Origin: an uncultured Fretibacterium sp.
GTDB taxonomy: Bacteria > Synergistota > Synergistia > Synergistales > Aminobacteriaceae
NCBI RefSeq assembly: GCF_963548695.1
Contig: NZ_CAUUWA010000007.1
Coordinates: 1-60,324, forward strand
Length of the DNA stretch: 60,324 nucleotides
Direction: 5' to 3'
The translations under genes were made by a program, and so were the position numbers. Of the stretch, positions 38,852 to 47,425 are shown piece after piece. The notes under the pieces are model-generated. The model did no database searches, was not told the DNA's origin, and saw nothing but the letters and a program-made list of their open reading frames with translations. The stretch's first letter is position 1. Each line of letters begins with the position of its first letter.

Positions 38852-39708
38852 CGGACAAGGCCTATCGGGCATATCTGGAGAGCCGCAACCTGACCGCCGA
38901 CGGCTACACCTTCATGGAGATGCTGGCCGTCTCCGTATCGCGGGAGATCCCCGACGGCAGCTTTGCCTTCGTGGGGACGGGCTTGCCCCTTCTGGCGGCG
39001 GGCCTGGCGCAGCGCACGCACGCTCCCGAGATGACGATCATCCTGGAGGCCGGGACCGTGGGGCCCAGAATGGAGCACCTGCCCGTCTCCGTGGCCGATC
39101 CCCGCGCCGCCCTCGGGGCCGCGACGCTCTCCTCCCTGGTGGACGCCTTCGGAACCATCGCCTGTCGTGGATACTGCACGATCGGGGTGTTGGGGGCAGC
39201 GGAGTGCGACAAGTACGGCAACCTGAACTCCACCGGGTTGGGGGGATATTGGCCCGCCGGCGTTTCCGGGGATGGGAAGGGCCCGAGGTCCCGCTTCACG
39301 GGCAGCGGCGGTGCGAACGACATCGCCTCCCTGGCGGACAAGGTCGTCGCGATGATGGTACACGAAAAGCGGCGCTTCCCGGAACGGGTCCAGTACCTGA
39401 CCAGCCCGGCGGGGATGAGGGGGCCGTCGGGGGAGGACCGGTACGACTGCGGGCTGTACCGGGGCGGCGACGTCTGCGTCATCACCGATCTGTGCAAGAT
39501 GAGGCCAAATCCGGGGACGGGGGTCCTGGAGGTCACTGAGGTGTTCCCCGGCTCCGGGGGAGCCGGCGAGATCGCGGAACGGACGGGATGGGACGTATGC
39601 TTTCGGGGAAAGGAGACAATCGCCCCGCCGACGGAGGAGGAGCTTCGTGTGCTCAGGATGGAGGTAGACCCCGGGCGGCTGTATCTCGGGAGGGAGAAAA
39701 AAGGCTAA
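38848..39708 (+). CDS. CoA-transferase subunit B (glutaconate CoA-transferase-like)
   Basis: A 286-residue partner of the preceding subunit, overlapping it by four bases. The catalytic glutamate motif appears in MTIILEAGTVGPRMEHLPVS. GYCTIGVLGAAECDKYGNLN and FTGSGGANDIASLADKVV are characteristic of the B subunit, where the GSGGANDIAS block lines the CoA site. Together the subunits would move CoA from acetyl-CoA or another acyl-CoA onto the imported acid. The substrate is not determinable here. In glutaconate-type operons a decarboxylase follows; in this operon a 2-oxoacid oxidoreductase follows instead. Confidence 0.9.
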   Translation: MTDKAYRAYLESRNLTADGYTFMEMLAVSVSREIPDGSFAFVGTGLPLLAAGLAQRTHAPEMTIILEAGTVGPRMEHLPVSVADPRAALGAATLSSLVDAFGTIACRGYCTIGVLGAAECDKYGNLNSTGLGGYWPAGVSGDGKGPRSRFTGSGGANDIASLADKVVAMMVHEKRRFPERVQYLTSPAGMRGPSGEDRYDCGLYRGGDVCVITDLCKMRPNPGTGVLEVTEVFPGSGGAGEIAERTGWDVCFRGKETIAPPTEEELRVLRMEVDPGRLYLGREKKG

Positions 39709-39733
39709 GGATCGAGGAAGGGGGGATGGCGCG

Positions 39734-39922
39734 ATGAACGATGTCCGTGTCAACGAGTGGTGCAAGGCCTGCGGCATCTGCGCCGAATTTTGTCCAAAGA
39801 AGGTGTTCGACTTCGAGCGGGGGAACCCGCCGGTCCCCAGGAGGGTTGAGGACTGTATCGGGTGCCGGCTCTGCGAGCTGCGGTGCCCCGATTTTGCGGT
39901 GACGGTGGAGGTGAAGAGATGA
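39734..39922 (+). CDS. 2-oxoacid:ferredoxin oxidoreductase, ferredoxin-like delta subunit
   Basis: A 62-residue protein with two 4Fe-4S motifs, CKACGICAEFCPKKVF and CIGCRLCELRCPDFAV, the size and layout of the KorD/VorD/PorD delta subunit. It passes electrons from the catalytic subunits to ferredoxin. It lies 25 bp after the CoA-transferase and overlaps the alpha-subunit gene by four bases. Confidence 0.92.
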   Translation: MNDVRVNEWCKACGICAEFCPKKVFDFERGNPPVPRRVEDCIGCRLCELRCPDFAVTVEVKR

Positions 39923-41067
39923 AGCGGGAGGGAGAGGTCATCTTCACCCTGGGCAACGACGCCATGACGGCGGGAGCGATCGCTGCCGGGGCCAGGTTCT
40001 ATGCGGGATACCCCATCACCCCGTCCTCCGAGGTGGCGGAGCTCTCGTCGATCCGCCTTCCGGCGGTGGGGGGAATTTTCGTCCAGATGGAGGACGAGCT
40101 GGGAAGCATCGCGGCGATCATCGGGGCGTCCCTGTCGGGCAAGAAGGCCTACACGGCCACGAGTGGACCGGGATTCTCCCTGATGCAGGAAAACCTGGGG
40201 GTCGCAGTCATGGGAGAGGTCCCCTGCGTCATCATCAACGTCCAGCGGTCCGGGCCGAGCACCGGACTCGCTACCAAACCCGCGCAGGGGGACCTGATGC
40301 AGGCCAAATGGGGAACCCATGGGGACCACGGCATCATCGTTCTGTCCCCGTCGTCCGTCCAGGAGTGCTACGACCTGATGATTCTGGCCTTCAACCTCTC
40401 GGAGAAGTACCGGACCCCCGTCGTATTCCTGGCCGACGAGAATGTCGGGCACTTGCGGGAGCCGTACGTCCGGTGGGAGGTCACGCCGGCGGACATCGTC
40501 GAAAGGAAGGTCCCGACCTGCGCCCCTGAGGATTACAAACCTTACGAATTTGTGGGGCAGAGCGACGGCATCGCCCCCCTGCCCCACTACGGCAGTCCCT
40601 ACGTGTTTCGGATCAACGGCAGCGGGCACGACGAGAGCGGGGCCCCCTGCGGGAGGGCGGACAACGCGGACAAGTTCATCCGCCACTACGAGGAGAAGTT
40701 CCTGAACAACATCGACGATATCACGAGGGTCAACCAATTCGGGATGGACGACGCGGAGTACGCCATCGTGACCTTCGGCTGCTCCACGCGCGCGGCAAAA
40801 GCCGCCATGAAGCAGGCGAGGGCCAGGGGCATCAAGGCCGGGGTCCTGCAAATCGTTACATTGTGGCCCTTCCCGGAGGCTGTCGTCCGCGAGGTGGGCA
40901 AACGCGTGAAGGGAATCGTCGTGCCGGAGCTCAACCTGGGTCAGCTCCGGGGAGAGGTGCGCAAATGCGTGCCGTCGGATATCCCCGTCCTGGGCGTGAA
41001 CAAGGTCAACAGTGAAATTCTGTTCCCGGCCGAGGTCCTGGCGGGCCTGGAGGAGGTCTCACGATGA
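39919..41067 (+). CDS. 2-oxoacid:ferredoxin oxidoreductase subunit alpha
   Basis: A 382-residue subunit (pyrimidine-binding and transketolase C-terminal domains). The N-terminus FTLGNDAMTAGAIAAGARFY then AGYPITPSSEVAELSS is the family's GNxAxxxGAxxAGxxxxxxYPITPS signature. Later ATSGPGFSLMQENLGVAVMG, NVQRSGPSTGLATKPAQGDL and WGTHGDHGIIVLSPSSVQEC follow exactly as in KorA. ATG 39919 is the ATGA overlap with the delta gene. The set is most like 2-oxoglutarate or 2-oxoisovalerate oxidoreductases, which convert a 2-oxoacid plus CoA to acyl-CoA, CO2 and reduced ferredoxin. The exact 2-oxoacid cannot be told. Confidence 0.93.
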   Translation: MKREGEVIFTLGNDAMTAGAIAAGARFYAGYPITPSSEVAELSSIRLPAVGGIFVQMEDELGSIAAIIGASLSGKKAYTATSGPGFSLMQENLGVAVMGEVPCVIINVQRSGPSTGLATKPAQGDLMQAKWGTHGDHGIIVLSPSSVQECYDLMILAFNLSEKYRTPVVFLADENVGHLREPYVRWEVTPADIVERKVPTCAPEDYKPYEFVGQSDGIAPLPHYGSPYVFRINGSGHDESGAPCGRADNADKFIRHYEEKFLNNIDDITRVNQFGMDDAEYAIVTFGCSTRAAKAAMKQARARGIKAGVLQIVTLWPFPEAVVREVGKRVKGIVVPELNLGQLRGEVRKCVPSDIPVLGVNKVNSEILFPAEVLAGLEEVSR

Positions 41068-41891
41068 ACTGCATGGACTATCTGAAGACCGAAAAATTTC
41101 CTCTTTTCTGGTGTCCCGGCTGCGGCAACGGGGTCGTCCTCGGGGCCATCGCCCGGGCGTTCGCGGAGCTGGACCTGACCCGCGAGAACACCGTCGTCGT
41201 CACGGGGATTGGATGCTGGGGCAAGGCCGACGACTACGTCACGACCAACAGCTTCCACGGGACTCACGGGCGGGCCCTGGCCTTCGGAACCGGCATCAAG
41301 CTCGCCAACCCGCAGCTGGACGTGGTGGTGCTGATGGGCGATGGAGACGGTGTGACTATCGGGGGCAACCATTTCATCCATGCGGCGCGGCGCAACGTGG
41401 ACGTGACGGCGATCGTCGTCAACAACCTCAACTATGGGATGACCGGGGGACAGTACTCGGCCACGACGCCGGAGACCCGCATCACCTCCACATCCCGCCT
41501 GGGGCACATCGAGCAGGGGTTCGACATCTGCAAGCTGGCGGAGGCTGCGGGAGCCCCCTTCGTCGCCCGGGCCACCCCCTTCAACCCCGTGCAGATGAAG
41601 AACCTGATCCGGGACGGGATGAGGAAGAAGGGGTTCTCCATGATCGAGGTCATCGCCCCCTGCCCTACCCACTACGGAAAGAACAATGGATTCAAGAGCG
41701 CCCCGGAGATGCTGCGTTGGTTCGACGAGCGCTCCATCGGCGTCGAAAAGGCGCGCCAGATGGCGCCGGACGAGCTTGCGGACAAGATCGTCGTCGGGAA
41801 GATGGTCGACCGCGAGTCCGAGGACTACGGCACGAAGTATCGAAGAATTCAGCAGGAGGCGCAAAGACGGGAGAGGGGGGACGGACGATGA
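41064..41891 (+). CDS. 2-oxoacid:ferredoxin oxidoreductase subunit beta (TPP-binding)
   Basis: A 275-residue subunit. It shows FWCPGCGNGVVLGAIARAFA with the Fe-S/TPP region cysteines, VVTGIGCWGKADDYVTTNSF, THGRALAFGTGIKLANP and the TPP-Mg motif VVLMGDGDGVTIGGNHFIHA. NNLNYGMTGGQYSATTP completes the diphosphate site. It overlaps both neighbours by four bases (ATGA), indicating a stoichiometric complex with alpha, gamma and delta. It acts in the cytosol and channels electrons to the delta subunit's clusters. Confidence 0.94.
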   Translation: MNCMDYLKTEKFPLFWCPGCGNGVVLGAIARAFAELDLTRENTVVVTGIGCWGKADDYVTTNSFHGTHGRALAFGTGIKLANPQLDVVVLMGDGDGVTIGGNHFIHAARRNVDVTAIVVNNLNYGMTGGQYSATTPETRITSTSRLGHIEQGFDICKLAEAAGAPFVARATPFNPVQMKNLIRDGMRKKGFSMIEVIAPCPTHYGKNNGFKSAPEMLRWFDERSIGVEKARQMAPDELADKIVVGKMVDRESEDYGTKYRRIQQEAQRRERGDGR

Positions 41892-42430
41892 AGGGCACGT
41901 GGGAGATCGTGCTCAGCGGGGTCGGCGGACAGGGCCTGCTCTCCATCGGCAACCTGCTGGGCGAGGCGGCCAGCATTTTTGGCGGGAAAAAAGCGACCAT
42001 GACGGCCTCTTACGGGGTCGAGACGCGAGGGACCTTCACAAAATCCGACGTCATCATCAGCGACGAGGAGATAGACTTCCCCGAGGTTCTGAACCCGGAT
42101 ATCGTGCTGTGTCTGGCTCAGGTGAGCTACGATCGATATCGCGACACGGAGAAGCCCTGCATCCTCATCTACGACTCGGACACGGTCAAGCCGGGGAACG
42201 AGCCGGAGGGACACATCGGGTTCCCAATCCTCTCCAGGGCCGTGGCGTTCGAAGCTCGGGAATCGGTCAACATCATCGCGATGGGGGTCATCGTCGGCCT
42301 GGCCGCCCCGGCGGAGCCGGAACACATCCTCGCCCTGTTCGACAAAAAATACGCATCCCGGCCGCAACTCCAAGCCAAGATGAAGAAGCTCTTCGGGGAG
42401 GGCGTGAATATGGGGCGCGAGTCCCGGTAA
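41888..42430 (+). CDS. 2-oxoacid:ferredoxin oxidoreductase subunit gamma
   Basis: A 180-residue gamma subunit. EIVLSGVGGQGLLSIGNLLG is the GxGGQG motif of the family, followed by MTASYGVETRGTFTKSDVII and PDIVLCLAQVSYDRY. ATG 41888 overlaps the beta stop. The four subunits are thus in delta-alpha-beta-gamma order, the arrangement often seen for KOR enzymes in anaerobes. It is followed by a 77-bp gap before the antiporter gene. Confidence 0.93.
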   Translation: MKGTWEIVLSGVGGQGLLSIGNLLGEAASIFGGKKATMTASYGVETRGTFTKSDVIISDEEIDFPEVLNPDIVLCLAQVSYDRYRDTEKPCILIYDSDTVKPGNEPEGHIGFPILSRAVAFEARESVNIIAMGVIVGLAAPAEPEHILALFDKKYASRPQLQAKMKKLFGEGVNMGRESR

Positions 42431-42507
42431 TGCCGCAGGAACGGAGCCGATATTCCCTGGAAGCGAAGAAAAAGTAAAAGCAAAATATGGATTGGGAGGA
42501 AATCGAA

Positions 42508-43911
42508 ATGGAAAGAAAGACCAGCATGCTGGAATCCATTATCCTGTTCGCACTGATTTCCGTCACGATCGTCATCTTCGTCCAGCTCAAGCTGGGCCTG
42601 CAGATCCCGTTGCTCTTCTCCTGGATCATCCTCTACTTCTTCTGTCTGATCAAGGGGATCGACTACAACGCCCTTGAGAAACACGCGCTAGACGCCATCC
42701 GTTCCGCCTTTGTCGTCGTCCTGATTCTGCTCTCGGTGGGGACCCTCATCGGATCCTGGATCATCTCCGGGACGGTTCCAACGATCATCTGTTACGGGCT
42801 GGAGCTGATCAACCCTCGCTACTTCCTGCCGGTAACGGTGCTCATCTGCTCCATCATGTCCCTGGCCACGGGGACCTCCTACGGATCGGCGGGGTCCGGG
42901 GGACTCGCGATGATGGGCATCGGCATCGCCATGGGCTTCCCCCCCGGGATGATCGCCGGCGCCGTTATCTGCGGAGCGCTCTTCGGCGATAAGCTGTCCC
43001 CCTTCTCCGACAGCACGAACCTTGCCTCGGGCATGGCCAACGCGGACCTCTTCAAGCACATCCGAAGCTGCCTGTGGACCACGGTCCCCCCCTACATCCT
43101 GACGCTGATCTTCTTCACCTTCCTGGGTTTTCGCCATGTCGGGTCTGGAGTGTTCGACGAGGCGACCCTCGATTCCTATCGAGCGACCCTGAACGGGATT
43201 TTCAAGATCGGCTGGGTATCGCTGCTTCCGCTGATTTTGGTGGTGGTGCTCCTGATCCGCAAGGTCGCCGCCTTCATCAGCATCCTGATGGGAGCCCTCT
43301 TCGGCGTATTCGTGGCCTACTTCTATCAGGGCCGTGGATTCTCGGAGATCATGAAGACCCTTTACGAGGGCTTCACGATCTCCTCCGGGGTGGAGTTTGT
43401 GGACAAACTTCTGAACCGCGGCGGAATGATGAGCATGTTCGACCTCATGATCGTCATCGTCTTCGCCATCGGGCTGGGCAGCATGCTCGAATACCTTGGG
43501 GTGCTCGGCAACATCCTGGACCGGATAACCAAGAGGATCCACTCCACGGGCAGCCTGATCCTGGCGACGCTCGGGATCGGCTACGTCACCACGGCCATCG
43601 GCTGCAACATGGCGATGGGACAGGTCATCACGGGACGCCTCATGAGCCCCATCTTCAAGCAGCGCGGCGTCGCACCGGAGGTACTCTCCCGAACCCTGAG
43701 CGACGCCGGGGTCCTTGGAGGGACGATGATGCCCTGGCACACGACGTCCATCTTCTTTGCGACCACGCTCGGAGTCGGGTACCTGGACTACATCCCCTAT
43801 GTGCCTCTCTGCTACCTGACGCCATTCGTCGCGCTGGTCATGGCCTACATGGGCATCGCCGTCGGAACCGCTCCGCCCGAGGATCCGGAGCCCGAGGCTT
43901 CCGCCTCCTGA
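42508..43911 (+). CDS. NhaC family Na+/H+ antiporter
   Basis: A 467-residue membrane protein with about 12 helices. SLATGTSYGSAGSGGLAMMG, GAVICGALFGDKLSPFSDST and SDAGVLGGTMMPWHTTSIFF are the conserved NhaC blocks. I place the start at ATG 42508, with GGGAGGA seven bases upstream; ATG 42487 is in frame. Some family members exchange carboxylates (for example malate/lactate antiport) rather than only Na+/H+. Being last in an organic-acid operon, this one may either export a product acid or re-extrude the Na+ brought in by the symporter. It ends before a stem-loop shared with the convergent ABC operon. Confidence 0.9.
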   Translation: MERKTSMLESIILFALISVTIVIFVQLKLGLQIPLLFSWIILYFFCLIKGIDYNALEKHALDAIRSAFVVVLILLSVGTLIGSWIISGTVPTIICYGLELINPRYFLPVTVLICSIMSLATGTSYGSAGSGGLAMMGIGIAMGFPPGMIAGAVICGALFGDKLSPFSDSTNLASGMANADLFKHIRSCLWTTVPPYILTLIFFTFLGFRHVGSGVFDEATLDSYRATLNGIFKIGWVSLLPLILVVVLLIRKVAAFISILMGALFGVFVAYFYQGRGFSEIMKTLYEGFTISSGVEFVDKLLNRGGMMSMFDLMIVIVFAIGLGSMLEYLGVLGNILDRITKRIHSTGSLILATLGIGYVTTAIGCNMAMGQVITGRLMSPIFKQRGVAPEVLSRTLSDAGVLGGTMMPWHTTSIFFATTLGVGYLDYIPYVPLCYLTPFVALVMAYMGIAVGTAPPEDPEPEASAS

Positions 43912-43949
43912 TCGGCAATCGACAAGGACCGCACCAGAATACCGCCAAG

Positions 43950-43992
43950 AGAAAAGAATCGGGCCCACCGTTTGTACTGGTGGGCCCGATTC
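43950..43992 (-). terminator. Terminator of the NMT1-type ABC operon
   Basis: GAATCGGGCCCACC (43956-43969) pairs perfectly with GGTGGGCCCGATTC (43979-43992). On the minus strand the stem is followed by TTTTCTCTT, so it fits the ABC operon ending at 44027. It also lies just past the nhaC gene on the opposite strand. Confidence 0.8.
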
Positions 43993-44026
43993 TGGCATGG
44001 CTTGGATTCGGCACAACGCCCGCGGT

Positions 44027-44800
44027 CTATACGGGTTCCGCCTCCGGTTCCCGCCAGGCGACCAGACGGCGTTCGGCAAAGGCGACCAGGAGGTAGAGCA
44101 GCAGGCCGATCAGGCTCAACACGATGACGGAGGCCAGGATCAGGTTGATGTCGCTGGTCTCGTTCCCCAGCATCAGAAGGAAGCCCATCCCCGCCTTGCT
44201 GCCGATCATCTCGCCGACGACCGCCCCGATGACGGCCTGCGTGACGGCCACCTTCATCCCCGAGAGCAGCCAGGAGAGGGACGCGGGGAACTCCAGATAG
44301 GCGAAGCGCTGCCAGGCCGTGGCCCCCAGGACCGAGAGAAGCTGGTGCAGGTCGGCGTCGATGTCCCGGATCGCGGCCACCTCGTTGACCATAATGGGGA
44401 AGAAGACCACCAGGACCACCAGCGCCACCTTCGACTCGATGCCGAGGCCGAACCAGAGGATCAGGAGCGGCGCGATCGAGATCTTGGGAGCCGTCTGCAC
44501 GATCAGGACAAAGGGCATCACCAGACGCTCCAGAAGACGGGACCTCGCGACCCAATACCCGGCGGCAACCCCGGCCGCTGCCCCGATCAGGACGCCCACG
44601 AAAACCTCGTGAAGCGTCACGCCCACGTGCCGCAGCATGTCCCCCCGCGTGAAGTGGAAGACCAGGTGCTTCAGAACGTCCTCCGGCTGCGGCAGCAGGT
44701 TCGGCGGAACGTCGAAGGCCGCGATGTAGGCCTTCCACCCCCAGATCAGCAGGGGGAACACGGCCGCGGGGGGCAGCCAGTTCAGCAGAGCTCGGCGCAT
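44027..44800 (-). CDS. ABC transporter permease (SsuC/TauC/ThiX-like), second of two
   Basis: A 257-residue BPD_transp_1 permease with about six helices. It shows VFPLLIWGWKAYIAAFDVPP, FVLIVQTAPKISIAPLLILW with FGLGIESKVALVVL, and FPASLSWLLSGMKVAVTQAV, IGAVVGEMIGSK and GMGFLLMLGNETSDI. This matches nitrate/taurine/riboflavin/thiamin-precursor importers. It is last in the operon, 18 bp after the binding-protein gene. A second, similar permease sits at 46628-47425, so the transporter has two related permeases, probably forming a heterodimer. Ligand unknown; location suggests a nucleobase-like compound. Confidence 0.9.
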   Translation of the reverse strand: MRRALLNWLPPAAVFPLLIWGWKAYIAAFDVPPNLLPQPEDVLKHLVFHFTRGDMLRHVGVTLHEVFVGVLIGAAAGVAAGYWVARSRLLERLVMPFVLIVQTAPKISIAPLLILWFGLGIESKVALVVLVVFFPIMVNEVAAIRDIDADLHQLLSVLGATAWQRFAYLEFPASLSWLLSGMKVAVTQAVIGAVVGEMIGSKAGMGFLLMLGNETSDINLILASVIVLSLIGLLLYLLVAFAERRLVAWREPEAEPV

Positions 44801-44818
44801 GCGGACCGTCTCCCGCCC

Positions 44819-45805
44819 CTAGGGCCTCACGTAAAGCAGGTCCTCCGCCGATGGAGCCGTTTTCAGCACGCCGTACTCCTTCAGGATGGCGATGGACCGT
44901 CCCCAGCGCTCCGCGTCGGAGGCCCCCAACCCGTGCGCCTTCGTGTAGTCGCTGGTCCAGAGGTAGGGGATGAAGATCTCGTCCAGAATCCTCGTCACGA
45001 CGTCGACGCGGTCGCCGAAGCTCGGCGCGTATTTGCTCACGGAGAGCTCGACGGCCTCGCGGCTGTGCCCGCCGATGATGTAATCCAGGGACCTGTCGAG
45101 GGCCGAGACGAACTTTTCCACCAGCTCGGGCTCGTCCTTCAGCAGCTTCTCCCCCGCGATCAGGACGTTTCCGTGCGAGGGCAGGAAGGTGTCGGACCGG
45201 ATCTCGTCCACATCCACCCCCTGATTGCGCAGCTCCACGGTCCTCAGCATGGAGAAGACGATGGCGTCCACCTGTCCGTCGGCAAGGGCGCCCACGATGG
45301 CCCCCGTGCCGATGACCTCCAGGTCGAGGTCCGAGACGGCAAGGCCGGCCTCCTTGAGCATGACCTGGAGCTGAATGTAGTTCGGGCTCGCCAGGCTGGT
45401 GACCGCAACCTTCTTCCCCTTGAGATCGGCCGGTCCGGAGATCCCGCTCGACCGCTTGAAGATCGTCGCGCCCAACCCATGCTGATAGGTCGTATGGACC
45501 ACCTTGACGGGGATCCCGGCCCCTCGGCCCACGATGACCGAATCCGCGTTGGGAAAGCCGAACTCCACGTTGCCCACGCCCACGTTCTTGACGATATCCG
45601 CCCCCGCGGAATAGTAGAACTCCACGTCGAGTCCCTGCTCGGCGAAATACCCCTTCTCCTGCGCCAGATAGAGCGGCGCGTAATAGGGGACGGCCGCCCC
45701 GTCGATCTGGATGGACACCTTGCGCAGGTCGGCGGCCTCCGCCCCCCGGCCGAACACGGCGCTCCCCAGCAGCACCAGCGCACCCAAAAGCAACTTCCTA
45801 ATCAT
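44819..45805 (-). CDS. ABC transporter substrate-binding protein (NMT1/THI5-like)
   Basis: A 328-residue exported protein with signal peptide IRKLLLGALVLLGSAVFGRG (then AEAAD). It has the NMT1 fold: VSIQIDGAAVPYYAPLYLAQ, then EKGYFAEQGLDVEFYYSAGA, GNVEFGFPNADSVIVGRGAG and KGKKVAVTSLASPNYIQLQV. Members bind thiamin pyrimidine precursors, riboflavin, nitrate, sulfonates or pyrimidines. I use ATG 45805; GTG 45811 is possible, with AAGGA five bases before it. The start overlaps the phosphorylase stop by a few bases, so the two are translationally coupled, which hints that the imported compound is a nucleoside or base. Confidence 0.87.
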   Translation of the reverse strand: MIRKLLLGALVLLGSAVFGRGAEAADLRKVSIQIDGAAVPYYAPLYLAQEKGYFAEQGLDVEFYYSAGADIVKNVGVGNVEFGFPNADSVIVGRGAGIPVKVVHTTYQHGLGATIFKRSSGISGPADLKGKKVAVTSLASPNYIQLQVMLKEAGLAVSDLDLEVIGTGAIVGALADGQVDAIVFSMLRTVELRNQGVDVDEIRSDTFLPSHGNVLIAGEKLLKDEPELVEKFVSALDRSLDYIIGGHSREAVELSVSKYAPSFGDRVDVVTRILDEIFIPYLWTSDYTKAHGLGASDAERWGRSIAILKEYGVLKTAPSAEDLLYVRP

Positions 45806-46631
45806 CTCCACACACGTCCTTTCCCATTTTCATCGCTTCCGGCTCCTCGAGCCTCAATCTTTCGTACAGACGGCGGGCCCCCGAGAGCGCAACCCGGCAC
45901 AGGCGCCCCTGCGACTCCCCGTCGTCCACCAGCCAGCGATTCGTGACGCGGTTGCAGTGCACGGCGACGATGCTGCCCGCATGGACCCCGTACAGGGAGC
46001 CGAGGGTCAGGACCGTTTCGGCCTCCATCTCCATGTTCAGCACCCCGAGGCCGAGCATCTCCCGATACAGGGCGTCGTCGTCCGGCCGGGCGGAGGGCCC
46101 GGCGCGCCCCTGCCCGCGGTAGAAGCTCCCCACGGAGGCCCCGATGCCGACATGCCACCTCGCCCCCTGCTCGCGGCACGCATCGCGCAGGCACTCCAGG
46201 ACGTCGAAGGATGCGACTGCGGGGTACTCCGGGCGCGCGTAGTGGATCGATGCCCCTCCCAGGCGCACCATGCCCGAGTTGAGGATCAGGTCGCCGCACT
46301 CGATGCCGGCGCGCAGCGCCCCGCATCCCCCGACCCGTATCAGGGCCCTGGCCCCGGAACGGATCAGCTCCACGACCGCGATCTCGGTCGAGGGTGCGCC
46401 GATTCCCGTGGAACAGACCGTTATGGGGACCCCATCGAACGTCCCCCGCCCGACGAGGAACTCCCGGTTGTCCGAGACGATGCGGAAATCCCGCAGCCCC
46501 TCCCCTATCCGCCCTACTCTGGCGGGGTCCCCCGGCAGCAGGACGATCGGCGCCACCTCGGAGGGCAGACAGCGCAGGTGAGGGAGGCGTCCGTCGTAGC
46601 GGGGATCGGACGCGCTGGTGTAACGGCTCAC
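45798..46631 (-). CDS. Nucleoside phosphorylase (uridine phosphorylase-like) encoded inside an ABC operon
   Basis: A 277-residue enzyme of the PNP/UDP family. VAPIVLLPGDPARVGRIGEG is the PGDP phosphate-site motif, DNREFLVGRGTFDGVPITVC follows, CSTGIGAPSTEIAVVELIRS is the conserved TGIGxPS loop, and NMEMEAETVLTLGSLYGVHA is the nucleoside-site NMExE. These enzymes cleave nucleosides with phosphate to base and ribose-1-phosphate. GTG 46631 overlaps the permease stop (GTGA) and follows GGGAGG. Its tight coupling with the transporter genes strongly suggests the transported solute is a nucleoside or a base made from it. Confidence 0.88.
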   Translation of the reverse strand: MSRYTSASDPRYDGRLPHLRCLPSEVAPIVLLPGDPARVGRIGEGLRDFRIVSDNREFLVGRGTFDGVPITVCSTGIGAPSTEIAVVELIRSGARALIRVGGCGALRAGIECGDLILNSGMVRLGGASIHYARPEYPAVASFDVLECLRDACREQGARWHVGIGASVGSFYRGQGRAGPSARPDDDALYREMLGLGVLNMEMEAETVLTLGSLYGVHAGSIVAVHCNRVTNRWLVDDGESQGRLCRVALSGARRLYERLRLEEPEAMKMGKDVCGDD

Positions 46632-47425
46632 GGCGCGGCCTCCCTCAGGACGGCATGGGCGTCGCGCTTCGACTCGTGCCAGCCGAGAAGCCGCCCCTCC
46701 ACAACGTCCAGCACCTCGTAGAGGAGGACGCCCAGGGAGGAGGTCACGATGATGGCGGCGACGAGGAGCGGCGTGTCGCTCAGGGCCGAGGCATAGGTCA
46801 GCAGGTAGCCCAGCCCCGATTTGCTCGAGATCCACTCGGCCACGATCGCCCCGATCACGGCTTGGACGATCCCCACCTTCAGCCCCGCGAAGATCGGCGG
46901 CAGGGACGAGGGCAGCTCCACCTCCCAGAACGTCTGCAGCCGCGAGGCCCGGAGGACGTGCATCAGGTCGCGCATCCCGCGGTCCACGGATTGCATCCCC
47001 AGGATCACGGACGCCATGACCGGGAAGAAGACCATGGACACGATCAGGATCAGCTTGGAGGCCCAGCCCAGCCCGAACCACAACACGAAGAGCGGTATGA
47101 GCGCTATTTTGGGGGCCGTCTGGGCGAAGAGGACGTAGGGCATCAGGGCCTTGCGGAGCAGCACGCTCCTGGCCAGGGGATAGCCGAACAGGAAGCCCAG
47201 AACGCTCCCGAGAAGGAACCCCGAGACGATCTCCCCCGTTGTGACGGCCAGGTGAAAGTATATCTCCCCCTTGAAGAGCCGGACGAGGCAGAGAAACGTC
47301 TCCTCCGGGGAGGGCAGGATGAAGGCCGGGACGTCGTATGCCGCGACGTACCCCTTCCAGATCCCCAGGAACAGGGCGAACGACAGCCCGTACTCGGCCG
47401 CGCGCCTCCAGCGGGTCGGGGTCAT
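46628..47425 (-). CDS. ABC transporter permease (SsuC/TauC-like), first of two
   Basis: A 265-residue permease with six helices. It has SFALFLGIWKGYVAAYDVPA, LFAQTAPKIALIPLFVLWFG and LPPIFAGLKVGIVQAVIGAI, then VAEWISSKSGLGYLLTYASA. It is a clear paralogue of the permease at 44027-44800 (shared WKxYxAAxDVP opening and EAA loop). ATG 47425 overlaps the ATPase stop by four bases. Two permeases with one ATPase and one binding protein fit a heterodimeric importer. Confidence 0.9.
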   Translation of the reverse strand: MTPTRWRRAAEYGLSFALFLGIWKGYVAAYDVPAFILPSPEETFLCLVRLFKGEIYFHLAVTTGEIVSGFLLGSVLGFLFGYPLARSVLLRKALMPYVLFAQTAPKIALIPLFVLWFGLGWASKLILIVSMVFFPVMASVILGMQSVDRGMRDLMHVLRASRLQTFWEVELPSSLPPIFAGLKVGIVQAVIGAIVAEWISSKSGLGYLLTYASALSDTPLLVAAIIVTSSLGVLLYEVLDVVEGRLLGWHESKRDAHAVLREAAP

